From: Globisporangium splendens
Lineage: Eukaryota > Oomycota > Peronosporomycetes > Pythiales > Pythiaceae
Length of the DNA stretch: 64,000 bases
Direction: 5' to 3'
Assembly: GCA_006386115.1 (NCBI GenBank)
Contig: VFIW01000023.1
Location: forward strand, 1 to 64,000
The translations under genes were made by a program, and so were the position numbers. The notes beneath the pieces were generated by a model. That model made no database searches. It was not told the origin of the DNA and saw only the letters and a program-made list of their open reading frames with translations. This document shows positions 52,460 to 63,081 of the stretch, one piece after another (position 1 is the first letter of the stretch; each line of letters starts with the position of its first letter).

Positions 52460-54008
52460 CTACTGCTTCTTCTCCACCGAGTTGATCACATCTGCAAACA
52501 CACATCATATACGATTATTATATAAAATCCCCATCCCATACACGCAACTTTATAACACAAAAAGCAACGTACCTTGGACGATTTGCGAGAACGCGGGTGC
52601 CGCGACCGAGTCCGGGTACTCCTCCAAGAAAGAAGCGCCTTCCTCGCAGGCTCTGGTCATCTTGTCGTCGAGCGGCAGGCGTCCGAGGAACGGCACACCG
52701 AAGGTCTTGGCCATGGCCTCACCGCCACCCGCGGCCGTCGGGAACACGTCCATACGCACCGAGTGCTGCAGCAACTCCGGCGCCTTGTCCTTCAAAAGCT
52801 GCCATTATATAAAAAGCCATATGGAATAAGTGTCTCTAATGCCGTGAATATGCAAAGTATATGAGGTACCATACCTGCATGAAGACGGCCGTTTGGTCGA
52901 CGCCGTCGGCGCCAATGAACTTGACGTCGTCCAGAGTGCGCTGCACGCCGCTCATGTTCTCCACGACGCCCAGCACGTTGATCTTGGTCTAGTTTTGCAT
53001 AAATGAAGTTGTGGTAAATCGCATATCCTCATAAAGACCGTATATAAGAACGAAATATAAAGAATCACCTTGCGGCAAAAGTTGAGTTCCTTGCGGACGT
53101 CGCTGAGCGCGACTTCTTGAGGTGTGGTCACGACCACGGCGCCATCCAAATCCGCTTCTTTCATATACTACATATCCATATTCATATATGTGAGACCACC
53201 ACAACAATTACACATTTCAAGATGTATGCAAATACCTGGACGATGCTGATGTGCTCATCGGACGTGCCTGGGGGCGTGTCGATGATCAGATAGTCGAGCT
53301 CGCCCCACTGCACGTCGACGAGGAACTGCTTGATGATACCGCTCTTCTTGGGGCCGCGCCAGATGATCGCGTCATCCGCATTCGGTAGCATGAACCCAAT
53401 AGACATGACGCCCAGATTGTCGTCCACGTACACGGGCGACCAGCCCGCCGCGCTTTGGTGCACCTCCTGGCCGAGCAGTCCGAGCATGCGCGGCACACTC
53501 GGTCCCGTGATATCGACATCCAGGAGTCCGACCTGGTAGCCCTTGCTCGCGAGCGCGAACGCGAGCTGACATGCCACGGTGCTCTTTCCCACGCCGCCCT
53601 TGCCAGAGAGCACGAGCAGCTTATGCTTGACGCCAGCCAGGCGTTGCTTCACATCCGAGATCGCTACTCAAACAAACAAAGCCATTCATGTCAGTCAACT
53701 GGCACCAGCAACAAGCAGACAGCCATTGCGAGCAGTGGGGTGTACCTGGATCTGGTTTCTTGGCCTCACCCGAGGCGCAGAGCTGCTGGTTGGGGCAGCC
53801 CGCGCAGCCTGATGCCTTGCCGGCCATCTCGGATTCGAGTCCGACGCAACCTGCACGTCCAGCGTCACGATGATTGCATAAACAACATGAGAGGTCAGCA
53901 CGCAGTGCACACAGAATGCATATATAGGCGCGTGGGCATTGCATTGAGGCATGCATACAGGCACATGGACCCACCGTCGTTCGCATTGTCGGGCACCGCC
54001 GTCGCCAT
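52460..54008 (-). CDS. NUBP1: Cytosolic Fe-S cluster scaffold P-loop NTPase NBP35/NUBP1
   Basis: Seven exons: 54008-53975, 53850-53746, 53663-53236, 53167-53069, 52988-52875, 52798-52573 and 52491-52460. They join in frame to 345 residues. The N-terminal C-x13-C-x2-C-x5-C (C13, C27, C30, C36) binds the 4Fe-4S cluster and distinguishes NBP35 from CFD1. Deviant Walker [11 protein letters not shown] lies at ~66-75, followed by [29 protein letters not shown] (Walker B) and [17 protein letters not shown]. After VVENMSG the usual CPxC motif is missing and replaced by [15 protein letters not shown], as I recall for plant NBP35. It acts in the cytosolic iron-sulfur assembly pathway. It shares a ~500-bp upstream region with divergent transportin. 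POLD1, in the same window, is a typical client of this pathway, but that linkage is coincidental. Confidence 0.93.
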
Positions 54009-54510
54009 CGCTTCTCTTTCGGTTGCTCAATTGATCCAAATGAGCACTTGCCAGTGATGTAGATCGGACCAGGCGACCATCACTCATACATGCGATCACG
54101 CAAACACATTCTTGCAACATTATCATACTCCTCTATCATTGGATGAAATTAAAAGATCGATTTTCCACCAATCAGAGTAATAAAACCTCAATTAACCTTG
54201 TCGACGCTATGTGGGTTTTATGTTGCGACAAACGGATCCATATGTTCATGTGGGACGCCGTGTGGAACGCCACCCTTCTGTGGTTGGCTGCTAAAAGGGG
54301 GCTGGTGGCTTCCTATTACTCTTCCGAGGACGCAGAGAAAACGAAGCCGCTGCCGCGAGAACGCCTCTGCTTCGCGCGCTCGCTGCTGCTTCCGCATCGC
54401 TCCCCTCGTATCGCCCTCCATCCAGAGACACGTGCGTGCGTCTCCCCTGCATTCTCGTGTGCGCGGCGCCGTCGTACGCTCTCTGTAAGTGCCAAACGAC
54501 CGATCCCAAG
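54009..54510. promoter_or_regulatory. Shared intergenic region between divergent NUBP1 and transportin genes
   Basis: About 500 bp between two divergent start codons, presumably promoters of both. ATTGG/CCAAT-like motifs occur around 54132-54172. No core element assigned with confidence. Confidence 0.45.
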
Positions 54511-57234
54511 ATGTCGAGTAGCGCGTGGCAACCGCAGCCGGGTCTGCTGCAGGAAGTGGTGACGCTGCTGCAGGCGTACATGGTGCCGAACAACCAGGTG
54601 CAGCAGGAGAGCTACCAGCAGCTGCAGCAATTCCAGCAGAACCTCGAGTTCAACCTGTACCTCGTGCACCTGCTCTGTTCACCGCAGATGGAGCCGAACG
54701 TGCGTCAGCTCGCGGGGCTGCTGCTCAAGCGCAACATCAAGGCCAGCGACGTCGGCGGTGCCAAGACCCCCGCCGAGATGGAGATGCTCGCGGTGATCCG
54801 CGCACAGACACTCGGCGTCGTCGCAGATCCGATCCCAGCCATCCGCAACGCCGCTGGCTCGGTTATCACGACGTTCGTGACCCAGTACACGTTCCTGGAC
54901 GAGTGGCCCGAGCTCATCTCGGCGTTGATGGCGTGCCTGGATTCGCCGGACGAGAACGCGATCGCCGGTGCGTTCGGCGCGCTCTGCAAGATCTCGGAGG
55001 ACTCGGCCGCGAAGCTCGAGAACTCGCCGAGCCGCCCGCTCAACTCGCTTGTGCCCAAGCTGCTGCAGTACTTCCACCACCCGAACCCGACGTTCCGTCG
55101 CGACGCGCTCGAGTGCCTCAACAACGTGCTCATCTACATGCCTGTGGGGCTCGTCGTGCAGATGGACAACTTTCTGGCGGGCATCTCGCACCTGACGCAG
55201 GACCCATCGAACGACGTGCGCAAGCTCGTGTGCAAGAGCATCGTGATCTTGCTCGAAGTCGGCGTGCAGTATCTTCTGCCGCACATTGACAGCATCATCC
55301 AGTTCATCCTGCGCGCGAACCAGGACGAGGATGAGAACGTGGCCATCGAGGCGTGCGAGTTCTGGGCGTCGTTCTGCGACCTGCGCGAGTTCAACGAGAT
55401 CAAGGGCGTGCTGCAGCCGTACCTGGGCCAGATCGTGCCGCTGCTCTTCCAGCGCATGGTGTACAGCGAGGAAGACCTCGCGGACTTTGAAGCCGAAGAG
55501 CAATCACAGAACGAGAACGTTCCTGACCGACCCGAAGACATCAAACCGATCTTCCACCGCGGCAAGACGGGTGCCGACCACAGCCGCGAGTATGAAGTTG
55601 GTGATGACGACGACGATGACGACGACGAAGACTATGATGACGATGATGACGACGACTCGTTGCTGCAGTGGAACCTGCGTCGCTGCTCGGCCGCGAGTCT
55701 CGACAACCTCGCGAACGGCTACGGCAATGACATTCTGCCGACGCTGCTGCCGCTGTTGCAGGAACGACTGTCGCTGCAGGGTCCGTGGCCACTCGTAGAG
55801 AGCGGCATCCTGGCGCTCGGCGCCATCGCCGACGGCTGCTACAGCGGTATCACACCACATTTGCCTCAGTTGTTCCCTTTCCTGCTCCAGAAGCTCGACG
55901 ACCCCGTGGCGCTTGTGCGCAGCATCACGTGCTGGACGCTGAGTCGCTACGCGACCTGGGTTGTCGACCAGGGCGATCACGAATTGCTCCAGCCGCTCGT
56001 CGAAGCGATGCTGCAGCGCATCTTGGACCCACACAAGAAGGTCCAGGAAGCCGCGTGCTCGGCGTTCTGCACGCTCGAAGAGGAAGCGCGCGAGGAGCTC
56101 GTGCCGTACCTGACGCCGATCCTCCAGAACCTCATGTTTGCGTTCGGCAAGTACCAAGCCAAGAACCTTTTGATCCTGTACGACGCGATCGGTACGCTCG
56201 CGGACTCGATCGGCGACCACTTGAACCACCCGGAGCTGATCGCGATCCTGATGCCGCCACTGATCGCCAAGTGGAATGCACTGGAGGATCACAGCCGCGA
56301 GATCCTGCCGCTCTTTGAGTGTTTGGCACCCGTGGCACAGGCGCTCGGGAACGGCTTCCAGGAGTTCGCACTCACGGTGTACACGCGCTGCGAGCGCATC
56401 ATCAGCAACGAACTGCTCGCGGACGTCATGCACCAGCAGAGTCCGAACGAAGCCGACGAGGGCGATGCCGAGCTGATCGTGTGCGCACTCGATCTCGTCT
56501 CGGGCATCATCGAGGGCCTGCGCAACAACAGCGAGGGGCTGCTCCACGGTTCCAACATCCTGAACCTCGTCATGGGCTGCGTGCGCCACGAGATGCTGGA
56601 CGTACGCCAGAGCGCCATGGGCGTCGTCGGCGACCTCGCGAAGAACGCGTCCGAGATCCTGCGTCCGGGGCTCGAGCACATCCTGCCCGTGCTCATCGAG
56701 AGCATCGATCCAGACGAGCCGACGGTGTGCAACAACGCGAGCTGGGCCGTCGGCGAGATCGCCGTGCGCATCGGCGCGGGCATCGAGCCGTACGTGGAGA
56801 ACTGCCTGGGCCGCTTGATCGGCATGATCAACCGGCCCAAGCTGCCGCGCAACCTGGTGGAGAACTGCGCGATCACGATCGGCCGCCTCGGGTACGTGTG
56901 CCCGACGATCGTGGCGCCGCACCTGCAGGACTTTGCCAAGCGCTGGTGTCGCGCGCTCGCACACGTGCGTGCCCCCGACGAGAAGGAGCACTGCTTTTTG
57001 GGCTTGTGCTACATGGTCAAGGTCAACCCGAACGGCATCGTGTCGGATTTCATGTACATGTGCGGCGCGATCGCGTCGCTGGAAGGCCAGAACTTCCAGA
57101 ACCCGGAGCTGAGCGACATGCTCTACCAAATCGTGCACGGCTTCAAGGCAAGTCTGGGCGAGAACTGGCCCAAGTACTTTGCGACGTTCCCAGACCCGCT
57201 GCGTCAGTTCCTCATCAAGCGCTTCAACGTGTAA
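54511..57234 (+). CDS. TNPO1: Transportin-1 / karyopherin beta-2 nuclear import receptor
   Basis: Single exon, 907 residues from ATG 54511 (the frame is open further upstream, but this ATG begins the conserved N-terminus MSSSAWQPQPGLLQEVVTLL). HEAT repeats throughout. The N-terminal importin-beta region is recognisable (QLAGLLLKRNIK). An uninterrupted acidic Asp/Glu stretch at ~365-385 followed by SLLQWNLRRCSAASLDNLA matches the long acidic loop of repeat 8 that lets Ran-GTP release PY-NLS cargo. The C-terminal repeats include NNASWAVGEIA and end FLIKRFNV. Length fits the ~890-residue family. Function: Ran-dependent import of PY-NLS cargoes through nuclear pores. GC3-rich like POLD1. Confidence 0.95.
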   Translation: MSSSAWQPQPGLLQEVVTLLQAYMVPNNQVQQESYQQLQQFQQNLEFNLYLVHLLCSPQMEPNVRQLAGLLLKRNIKASDVGGAKTPAEMEMLAVIRAQTLGVVADPIPAIRNAAGSVITTFVTQYTFLDEWPELISALMACLDSPDENAIAGAFGALCKISEDSAAKLENSPSRPLNSLVPKLLQYFHHPNPTFRRDALECLNNVLIYMPVGLVVQMDNFLAGISHLTQDPSNDVRKLVCKSIVILLEVGVQYLLPHIDSIIQFILRANQDEDENVAIEACEFWASFCDLREFNEIKGVLQPYLGQIVPLLFQRMVYSEEDLADFEAEEQSQNENVPDRPEDIKPIFHRGKTGADHSREYEVGDDDDDDDDEDYDDDDDDDSLLQWNLRRCSAASLDNLANGYGNDILPTLLPLLQERLSLQGPWPLVESGILALGAIADGCYSGITPHLPQLFPFLLQKLDDPVALVRSITCWTLSRYATWVVDQGDHELLQPLVEAMLQRILDPHKKVQEAACSAFCTLEEEAREELVPYLTPILQNLMFAFGKYQAKNLLILYDAIGTLADSIGDHLNHPELIAILMPPLIAKWNALEDHSREILPLFECLAPVAQALGNGFQEFALTVYTRCERIISNELLADVMHQQSPNEADEGDAELIVCALDLVSGIIEGLRNNSEGLLHGSNILNLVMGCVRHEMLDVRQSAMGVVGDLAKNASEILRPGLEHILPVLIESIDPDEPTVCNNASWAVGEIAVRIGAGIEPYVENCLGRLIGMINRPKLPRNLVENCAITIGRLGYVCPTIVAPHLQDFAKRWCRALAHVRAPDEKEHCFLGLCYMVKVNPNGIVSDFMYMCGAIASLEGQNFQNPELSDMLYQIVHGFKASLGENWPKYFATFPDPLRQFLIKRFNV

Positions 57235-57641
57235 GTAAATGACTATTCCCGCCTCAGTGCACGCAGCAAGGGCTCCATATCCCCCTCCCACAGAAAATGA
57301 CAACTCACCCAGAAAAGTAGAAGTAGAACGATTTGACCAGCGACCCAGCAGTAGAACGCAGCAGCAGCGATGGTAAGCAGCACACACGTAGAGCGGCAGT
57401 AGGTAGGAGAACGCAAGTAGTAGTTAGTAAGTAGTTGGTAGTTAATAGCAGTAGAGCGAGCGCATTCGTGGTTTCTTCGAGGAGTTTAAATTGGCGGATG
57501 GATGGAACACGGAAACAACGCAGGAGCAGCGGCTCAGACACACATGCATACACGTCCGTCTTGTGCATTGACTTTGCTTGCTCGTAGCTTTAAACATGGT
57601 GAGCGACAGCTTGTCTCGTCCACATGGACACTTTGCCCATA
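57235..57641. other. Convergent intergenic region
   Basis: Contains a GTAG-rich imperfect repeat (GTAGGTAGGAG...AGTAGTTAGTAAGTAG) at ~57390-57450. No gene seen. Confidence 0.5.
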
Positions 57642-59815
57642 TCACGTGGACGATGAGCTCTCTGCGTTCTTGGTCTCATCTTGAGCGCTGCCACGTCGAT
57701 GGCTCGAAGCTGCAGCCTGCTGGTCCCTGACGCTACTACTACTACCACGCTCGTCTCTATTCTTGCTCTCCCTACTCTGGTCTCTCTCCACTGCGCCTTC
57801 CTCCTTTTCCTCGTTCTCTTCACCCAGCGCCTCAAGCATGGGCTCGTCGCACTCCATCCTCGTTTCTCTCACGAGAGATAGAGCTCGCACTACTGCTGGT
57901 TCTGATGGCGGCGACGTGGACGATGCTGCGCTGAGAGACACCTGACTCATGTCCTCCGAGATCATGGTCGTCGCGCCAATGTGGACACTACCACCAGAGC
58001 CACTACCAGTAGTGCTAGTGCTCGCTTGTGTGGCTTGCGAGGCAGTGTCCATGGCGCAACTGGATGCGCTTGACGATGGCAGCGCCTTGGCGTCGAATTT
58101 GAAGTCGTCCGAGAGGAGTTCCTGCCATATCCGCGGCGTCGTCAGGAACCCGCGAGGCGTCGTACTCGCTGTCGCCTTGCTCGCTGTGATGAAGTCCGTC
58201 ATCAGCATGCTCTCGGAGTTTGTCGACGTGGACGCCATCGCTGACGAGGAGCTGCTGCTAGTGGTTGCACTGCTGGTAGGACGTCGATGGCTACCGCTGC
58301 TACCTGCATTTTGCGTTGAGTCTGCAGCAGACTGTCGATGGGAAAACGCATTCAAAGGCGACGGAAGCAGCAGCAGGTCGTGCGGATCGTTGCTGCTATT
58401 GGCATTCGCTGCCGACGACGGCGGTTTGTCCTCGTTGGCGGAAAAGTCGAGAAATGTGGGACTGAGCATGGACACACCACCTGGGAACCTACTGCTGCCG
58501 CGCACACTGCTTGGGAACAACCCCCCGGGCGATTCCAACATGCTCCGACTTGGAGCTACGATCGAATGGGAAAGTCCACATTGCATGAGTGTTGTTCTTT
58601 CTGAAGTTAGTCAATTGATTGATCCATGATGAACGTACCTTTTCCAGATGCTGGTGGTACTTGAATTGGTGGCGGTGACGAGATCCGACTGCGGAGACCA
58701 GGGTCGCGTGGCGATGGAAAGTGCTGGAGTGGTTGTACTGGCTGCTGTTGTAGTGGGTGAGAGCGATGCAGAAAGGACTCGTCGCTGGCTTCGATGATCG
58801 AGATGTCGCCAACGAGCTTCTCGAACCGATTCCGTGCGTCCTTTGCCGTCTTTCCCGGCAGTGAGGCCGCGATCTTGGGCCACGAGTACGGCTTGTCGCT
58901 GCTCCAGCTCGCGAGCGCAGTCTCAAAGATCTTGTCCTCTTCAAACGTCCACACTTTGGGCTTGCGGCCGTGCTTACGAGCTGGGGGCGCTGCTTGTGTG
59001 GGTTGTGAGAAATGCGACGATGCTGGTGCGTCGTAAGCTGTCGTTGCCGCGCCGCTACTAGGGACTGAAAGCTCCTGTTCCTGGTGCTGAGGTTGCCGCG
59101 GAAAGCTCTTTGCGTAGCTGGTTTTACTGGATGTACCTTTCGCTTTCGCTTTGTATGGCTTCCCAGACGTTGTTGCAACGACGTGATTCAGTTCATTCGG
59201 GTCGTTCTGGTCGTTGCTGCTGTTGCTGTTACTAGTAGTGGAGCCCACAGGTGTGAGGTCGAATCCGAGCGAACTGATACTCTGGAGTGCGCGCCTTGCC
59301 CCTGACATCTGCTCCACGAGCTGCTGTAGATACTGACGTCCGTGGAGCCGCACTTCCTCAATCGACCGTGTCTGCACGAACGCTGTGATCTTTTTCCACT
59401 CGTCGCCGCTCTCTTCGCGGCCGTAGGCTTCCAGCGCCTGCATGAAGCGATTGTGTTCGTCCCGTTGCCATTGTGTTCCAGCACGCTCAGCACCTGCAGA
59501 GTCGTCCCTGGTAGACGACGGATCGGTCATCGTCACGTCGCTCTCGTTGTCCAGATGGCTCAGATGGCTGGCGTTGCCTCTAAATGCCATTTCGAGCTGT
59601 TGTTGCTGAAGTTGCTGCTGCTGAAGCTGCATATTGTGCTGCTGTTGGAGATGCGCCGGGATGGCTTTTGGCATTCGCAGTCGCCCAAGCGGCTTCACGG
59701 GCTGCGCTGCCGTAGGCGCATCATTGCCGTCGGGACCTTTCTCCATGATTTTGTGTCGTTGCCTGGGCTGGCGGCCTGCCGATGAGCTGCTGCAACCGGG
59801 AGCGACGGCGTTCAC
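57642..59815 (-). CDS. Myb-like protein with two SANT domains
   Basis: Two exons, 59815-58639 and 58600-57642, separated by a 39-nt intron (GTACGT...CTAACTTCAG) and joining in frame to 711 residues; a later ATG (MEKGPDG) is an alternative start. Gln-rich segment ~56-75. First SANT/Myb module ~113-168 (GTQWQRDEHNRFMQALEAYG...WKKI...RLHGRQYLQQL). An ARKHGRKPK basic patch precedes the second module ~287-340 (VWTFEEDKIFETALASW...WPKIAASLPGKTAKDARNRFEKL), which resembles the RADIALIS/DIV-type first Myb of plants. The C-terminal half is Ser/Thr-rich and disordered. Probable DNA-binding transcriptional regulator; target unknown. Confidence 0.82.
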
Positions 59816-60249
59816 AACACGACTGTGACGCCTACCGATGGCTCAAAAAGGTCGCTGCTGGGTCTCCTAATCGGTCAAAAGACGCGTCGTCGCTTCAACT
59901 CGCCGCATTTGGTGCGCAGGATACCCACGTCGACCCACAGCACGCGCTCGCTTAAGTGCCACACATGAGACCAAGCTGAGTCTTGTCAAGCGTCGCATGC
60001 AGCCAAATCGGAAACGAGAGGGTATACGTTCCCAAATGTACCAATCGCATACATCTCTAATATTATCTGCTGGTGCTGTCTGAGCTATATTAATTGTCAC
60101 AGCGAGCGAGCATCCACTGGCTACGACATTTCGAGGTGCCTCAATGTTGCGTGAATGTGGCACGAAGGTCACACAAAAAGAGACTTTGCAGCTCCTCATC
60201 TGATTCCAAAAGACCATCACTCCCAATGCTGCTGGTGTATGGTCTCACC
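59816..60249. other. Intergenic region
   Basis: Between tandem minus-strand genes; upstream region of the Myb-like gene. No gene or clear motif. Confidence 0.5.
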
Positions 60250-63081
60250 TCACAGTGTGACCAGCTCCAGGAGCTGATGCGAAGCCTCGCGCAACGCCAA
60301 CACGCACGGAATGCGGTTCTGCTCCCAGAGGACGTGGCGGTCCTGCGCCGCGAACCCTTCGCCACGGCTCTTGTCGCCGCCCGGCACACAGCGCTGGTCG
60401 AAGCGGCCGTGGCACGTGTCGTTCACGTCGGCGATGATGACGCCGAGTGCGCCTGCGAGTTGCGCATAATGCACTTTAAACACAAACGGGACGAGACCGC
60501 GACTCACGAGCACGATACGATCCTTCGCTTGATCAGCGTTTCGTAGTGGTGTGGACGCGTCCAAAGGATCGGCGCGCACGATCTCGGACGAGACGTGGAA
60601 TGCGCGCGGACTGTAGTGCGCCGACCAGACGTCAAACGAGATTTCGCTTCCCGTTACAGCGCTGCCATCCTTTTCGTCCTCACTAGATTTGTGCAAAACG
60701 ATCTTCTCATCCACGTCGGAGAGAATGAGCTTCACGCCACGCGCTGAAGTGCTGGCATCCTCACGGATTGGAATCGATGAAGCCAGCGTCGACACCACGA
60801 CTTCGGAGCCATGAGACGTGATGAGATCCTTCAATTCACGCACCGAAAATGTGTGCATCGGCACGTACTCTGGGTCACCTCTGCCTTTCAGCGTCGGAAC
60901 GTTGGTAGCAGACAAGCGGCGTGATGATGCCACGGAACTATGGGAAGAAGGCATTTGGACTGGATCACTCTGCGCACTCCATGACCCACGCTGATGGAAT
61001 TCATCGCCGCAACGCGAAACAAATAGGTCGCGCCAGGAGCCATCTTGCAGAGTTGCGCCGATTTCCAGCCGTCTTGCTTCAAGATGGGCGCCGCGAGTCT
61101 TCCATCCAACGTGACGACCTTTTCGCCATCTGCACTCTGTGAGGCATCATGCGCACCTACTAATGCGTCCACGCTGTCTTGGACTTGGCGCATGCTGATC
61201 AAATACAGTCCAATGGACTTGCCTCCGTCGTCAACCGGATCGAGCCATCGCAGCTTCGCACACGTCGTGTCCAGGTCGCTCGCCTTAGGGATGCCCCGGA
61301 CCCTGCTGGGCTCGCTGCATGGGCTGGTCTGCGCCACCCGCGAACCATAACTCTCGAGTCCAAGGGTGTCGTCCACGAAGGTCTGCACCGAGAGCGTGTA
61401 CTTGGTCTCGGCGGCTAGCCCCGAGACGACGCCCTCGATGCCGTGGCCGTCAAAGTCGTCGCCAAACAGCGTTGTAGGCAGTGCACTGCGTACGATGTGC
61501 TTCCGCGTAATATTCATCGAATTGGCACCCGCATCGAGTTCCCCAGAAGAGCTACTCGGAACGTCGTCACCTACCGGTTTCCACCGCAAGATGTAGCCGT
61601 ATGGTGTGATGTCGTGCTTCGGAGGCTCGTACAGATCCTGCCAGCGCAGCGTCGCAGTCGTGCGCGTGATGTTGACCACAGCGGGCGGCAGCGACACGGG
61701 CAGCGTGAGCGTCTCGATGCGCCGCGACAGCTGGAGCTGCTCGTTGCCTCCCTCACTGTTCATTAGATCGCTCTTCTTGAGGAACTTGGTCTCTTTTGGC
61801 CACGCGATGTAGTTTGTCCACAGCAAATCGCTCGGCTGCACGCGGCGCGGCATCGACCGATCGAACGCTGGCGACAGCAGTGAGAGCAGCAGCGCGTGCG
61901 CTTCGTCGTTCACCAGCGCCTCCACTCCGAGCTCCTGCTTCACAGCATTGAAGTTTGACGCGTCCACAAAGCAGAACCGCAGGAGCTTGTAGTCGCTGGC
62001 AGTCGTACCAGCACCACGCATCGTCGCGAATTTGCTCCCGGGAACAAAGAGAACGCTGTGAGCAGGAAAAAGTGTGTTGATGTGATGCTCTGGCGAGAGT
62101 TTGCTCCTCAAGGTGCTGCGTCGTCTCGGCTGTGCTGCAATCAAAGAACCCGCCAGACGTAGCCGAGACTTCAAATTCCTCAACGCCACCGCCACGGCTA
62201 TGCGGAAACAAAGGCTCAAAGCGCTGGCCAAAGACGTCGACGGCCATCGATCCCTCGGTCATCGCCATCGCCAGCATGTGAAGCCCAAAAGGACAGGTCA
62301 CGATCTCATTCGTATTCGCAGAAACGCGTACAAGTGCCGGCAGAAACGTCTCTGTGAGCGACACACTCGTGCGGTGGACGTAGTTGTGGGCGACAAAGAT
62401 TGGGACACGGAAGTGGTCAAGGAATTCGCGGCACTTTGCGGTTTGAAGCTGCAACGGCGCAGTTTTGGTCGTTCTCAGATCAAAACACGCCTCTTGAAAC
62501 GCAATCAGCTCCTCTTCTGATGCAAATCCGAGAATTTCGCTTGAAGAAGATCCTTCCGAAGCCGCTGCTGGAGGTGGAGTGAGCACCACTGGCTGTGACG
62601 TCTCGGCATATTTCTCAAAGAATTCCTGAAGATCCACGTCGCTCACGTCCCGCGTCACGATGCCTTGCGTTCTCTGGAGTTTCTCCCTCGCATCTGCTTC
62701 TTCCTCTTTCTCTTGATGCTGGTGCAGATCATAAAGCTCTCTGGGGATTTTGCGATGCTCCTCGCGCAGCTGACGCACATAGCGCACTTTCCTGCAGTAC
62801 TCAGCATGGTCTCAGCGCTCTTCATTATCGCTCTCGTCTTGTGAGGCGTCCACATACTTGCTCAGCACGAGAGTGTGGACCCCCAACTCACGGCATTTCA
62901 CAGACGCGCGCTGCAATTGAACGTCGAGCGGGGAGAGCTCGACATCCACTGGCCGCCTTAAAAGCGCCGAGAGGCTCTGGTCGAGCTCAGGATCTCGCGC
63001 GAATGGCTCCAATTCTGTGGTTTCAGTAGCCTGAGAGCCATAAAGAATGGATGACACCACGGACACCAGAATTAACAGCAT
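60250..63081 (-). CDS. Secreted JmjC/cupin-like, FN3, FN3, PA domain protein with apparent frameshift
   Basis: The start ATG at 63081 gives a signal peptide (MLLILVSVVSSILYGSQA). A 66-nt intron (62857-62792, GTATGT...TGCAG) removes an in-frame TGA. A second break near 62190-62134 fits a 55-nt intron (weak donor GTGGCG) or a 1-nt shift. Domains in order: a cupin_8/JmjC-like region (EFFEKYAETSQPVVL, PFGLHMLAMAMTEGSM, HSVLFVPGSKFATMRG) lacking an obvious HxD iron site; FN3 repeat one (LRWQDLYEPP...YILRWKPVG...YTLSVQ); FN3 repeat two (LRWLDPVDDGGKSIGLYL...YLFRVAAMNS); and a C-terminal protease-associated (PA) domain (RIVLVSRG...AGALGVIIAD). At 60983/60984, inside FN3 two, the frame shifts by one within a G run (plus-strand CCC), so the locus is a recent pseudogene or has a sequence error. 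Function unknown; probably extracellular or in the secretory pathway. Confidence 0.7.

Noticed and set aside
55504..57387. A 627-codon minus-strand ORF opposite transportin, and 41070-42398 opposite POLD1
   Set aside because: Shadows of GC3-rich genes with no recognisable features.
62812..62814. In-frame TGA suggesting a selenocysteine codon or pseudogene
   Set aside because: A 66-nt intron with GTATGT donor and TGCAG acceptor removes it and keeps the frame, matching intron sizes in neighbouring genes.
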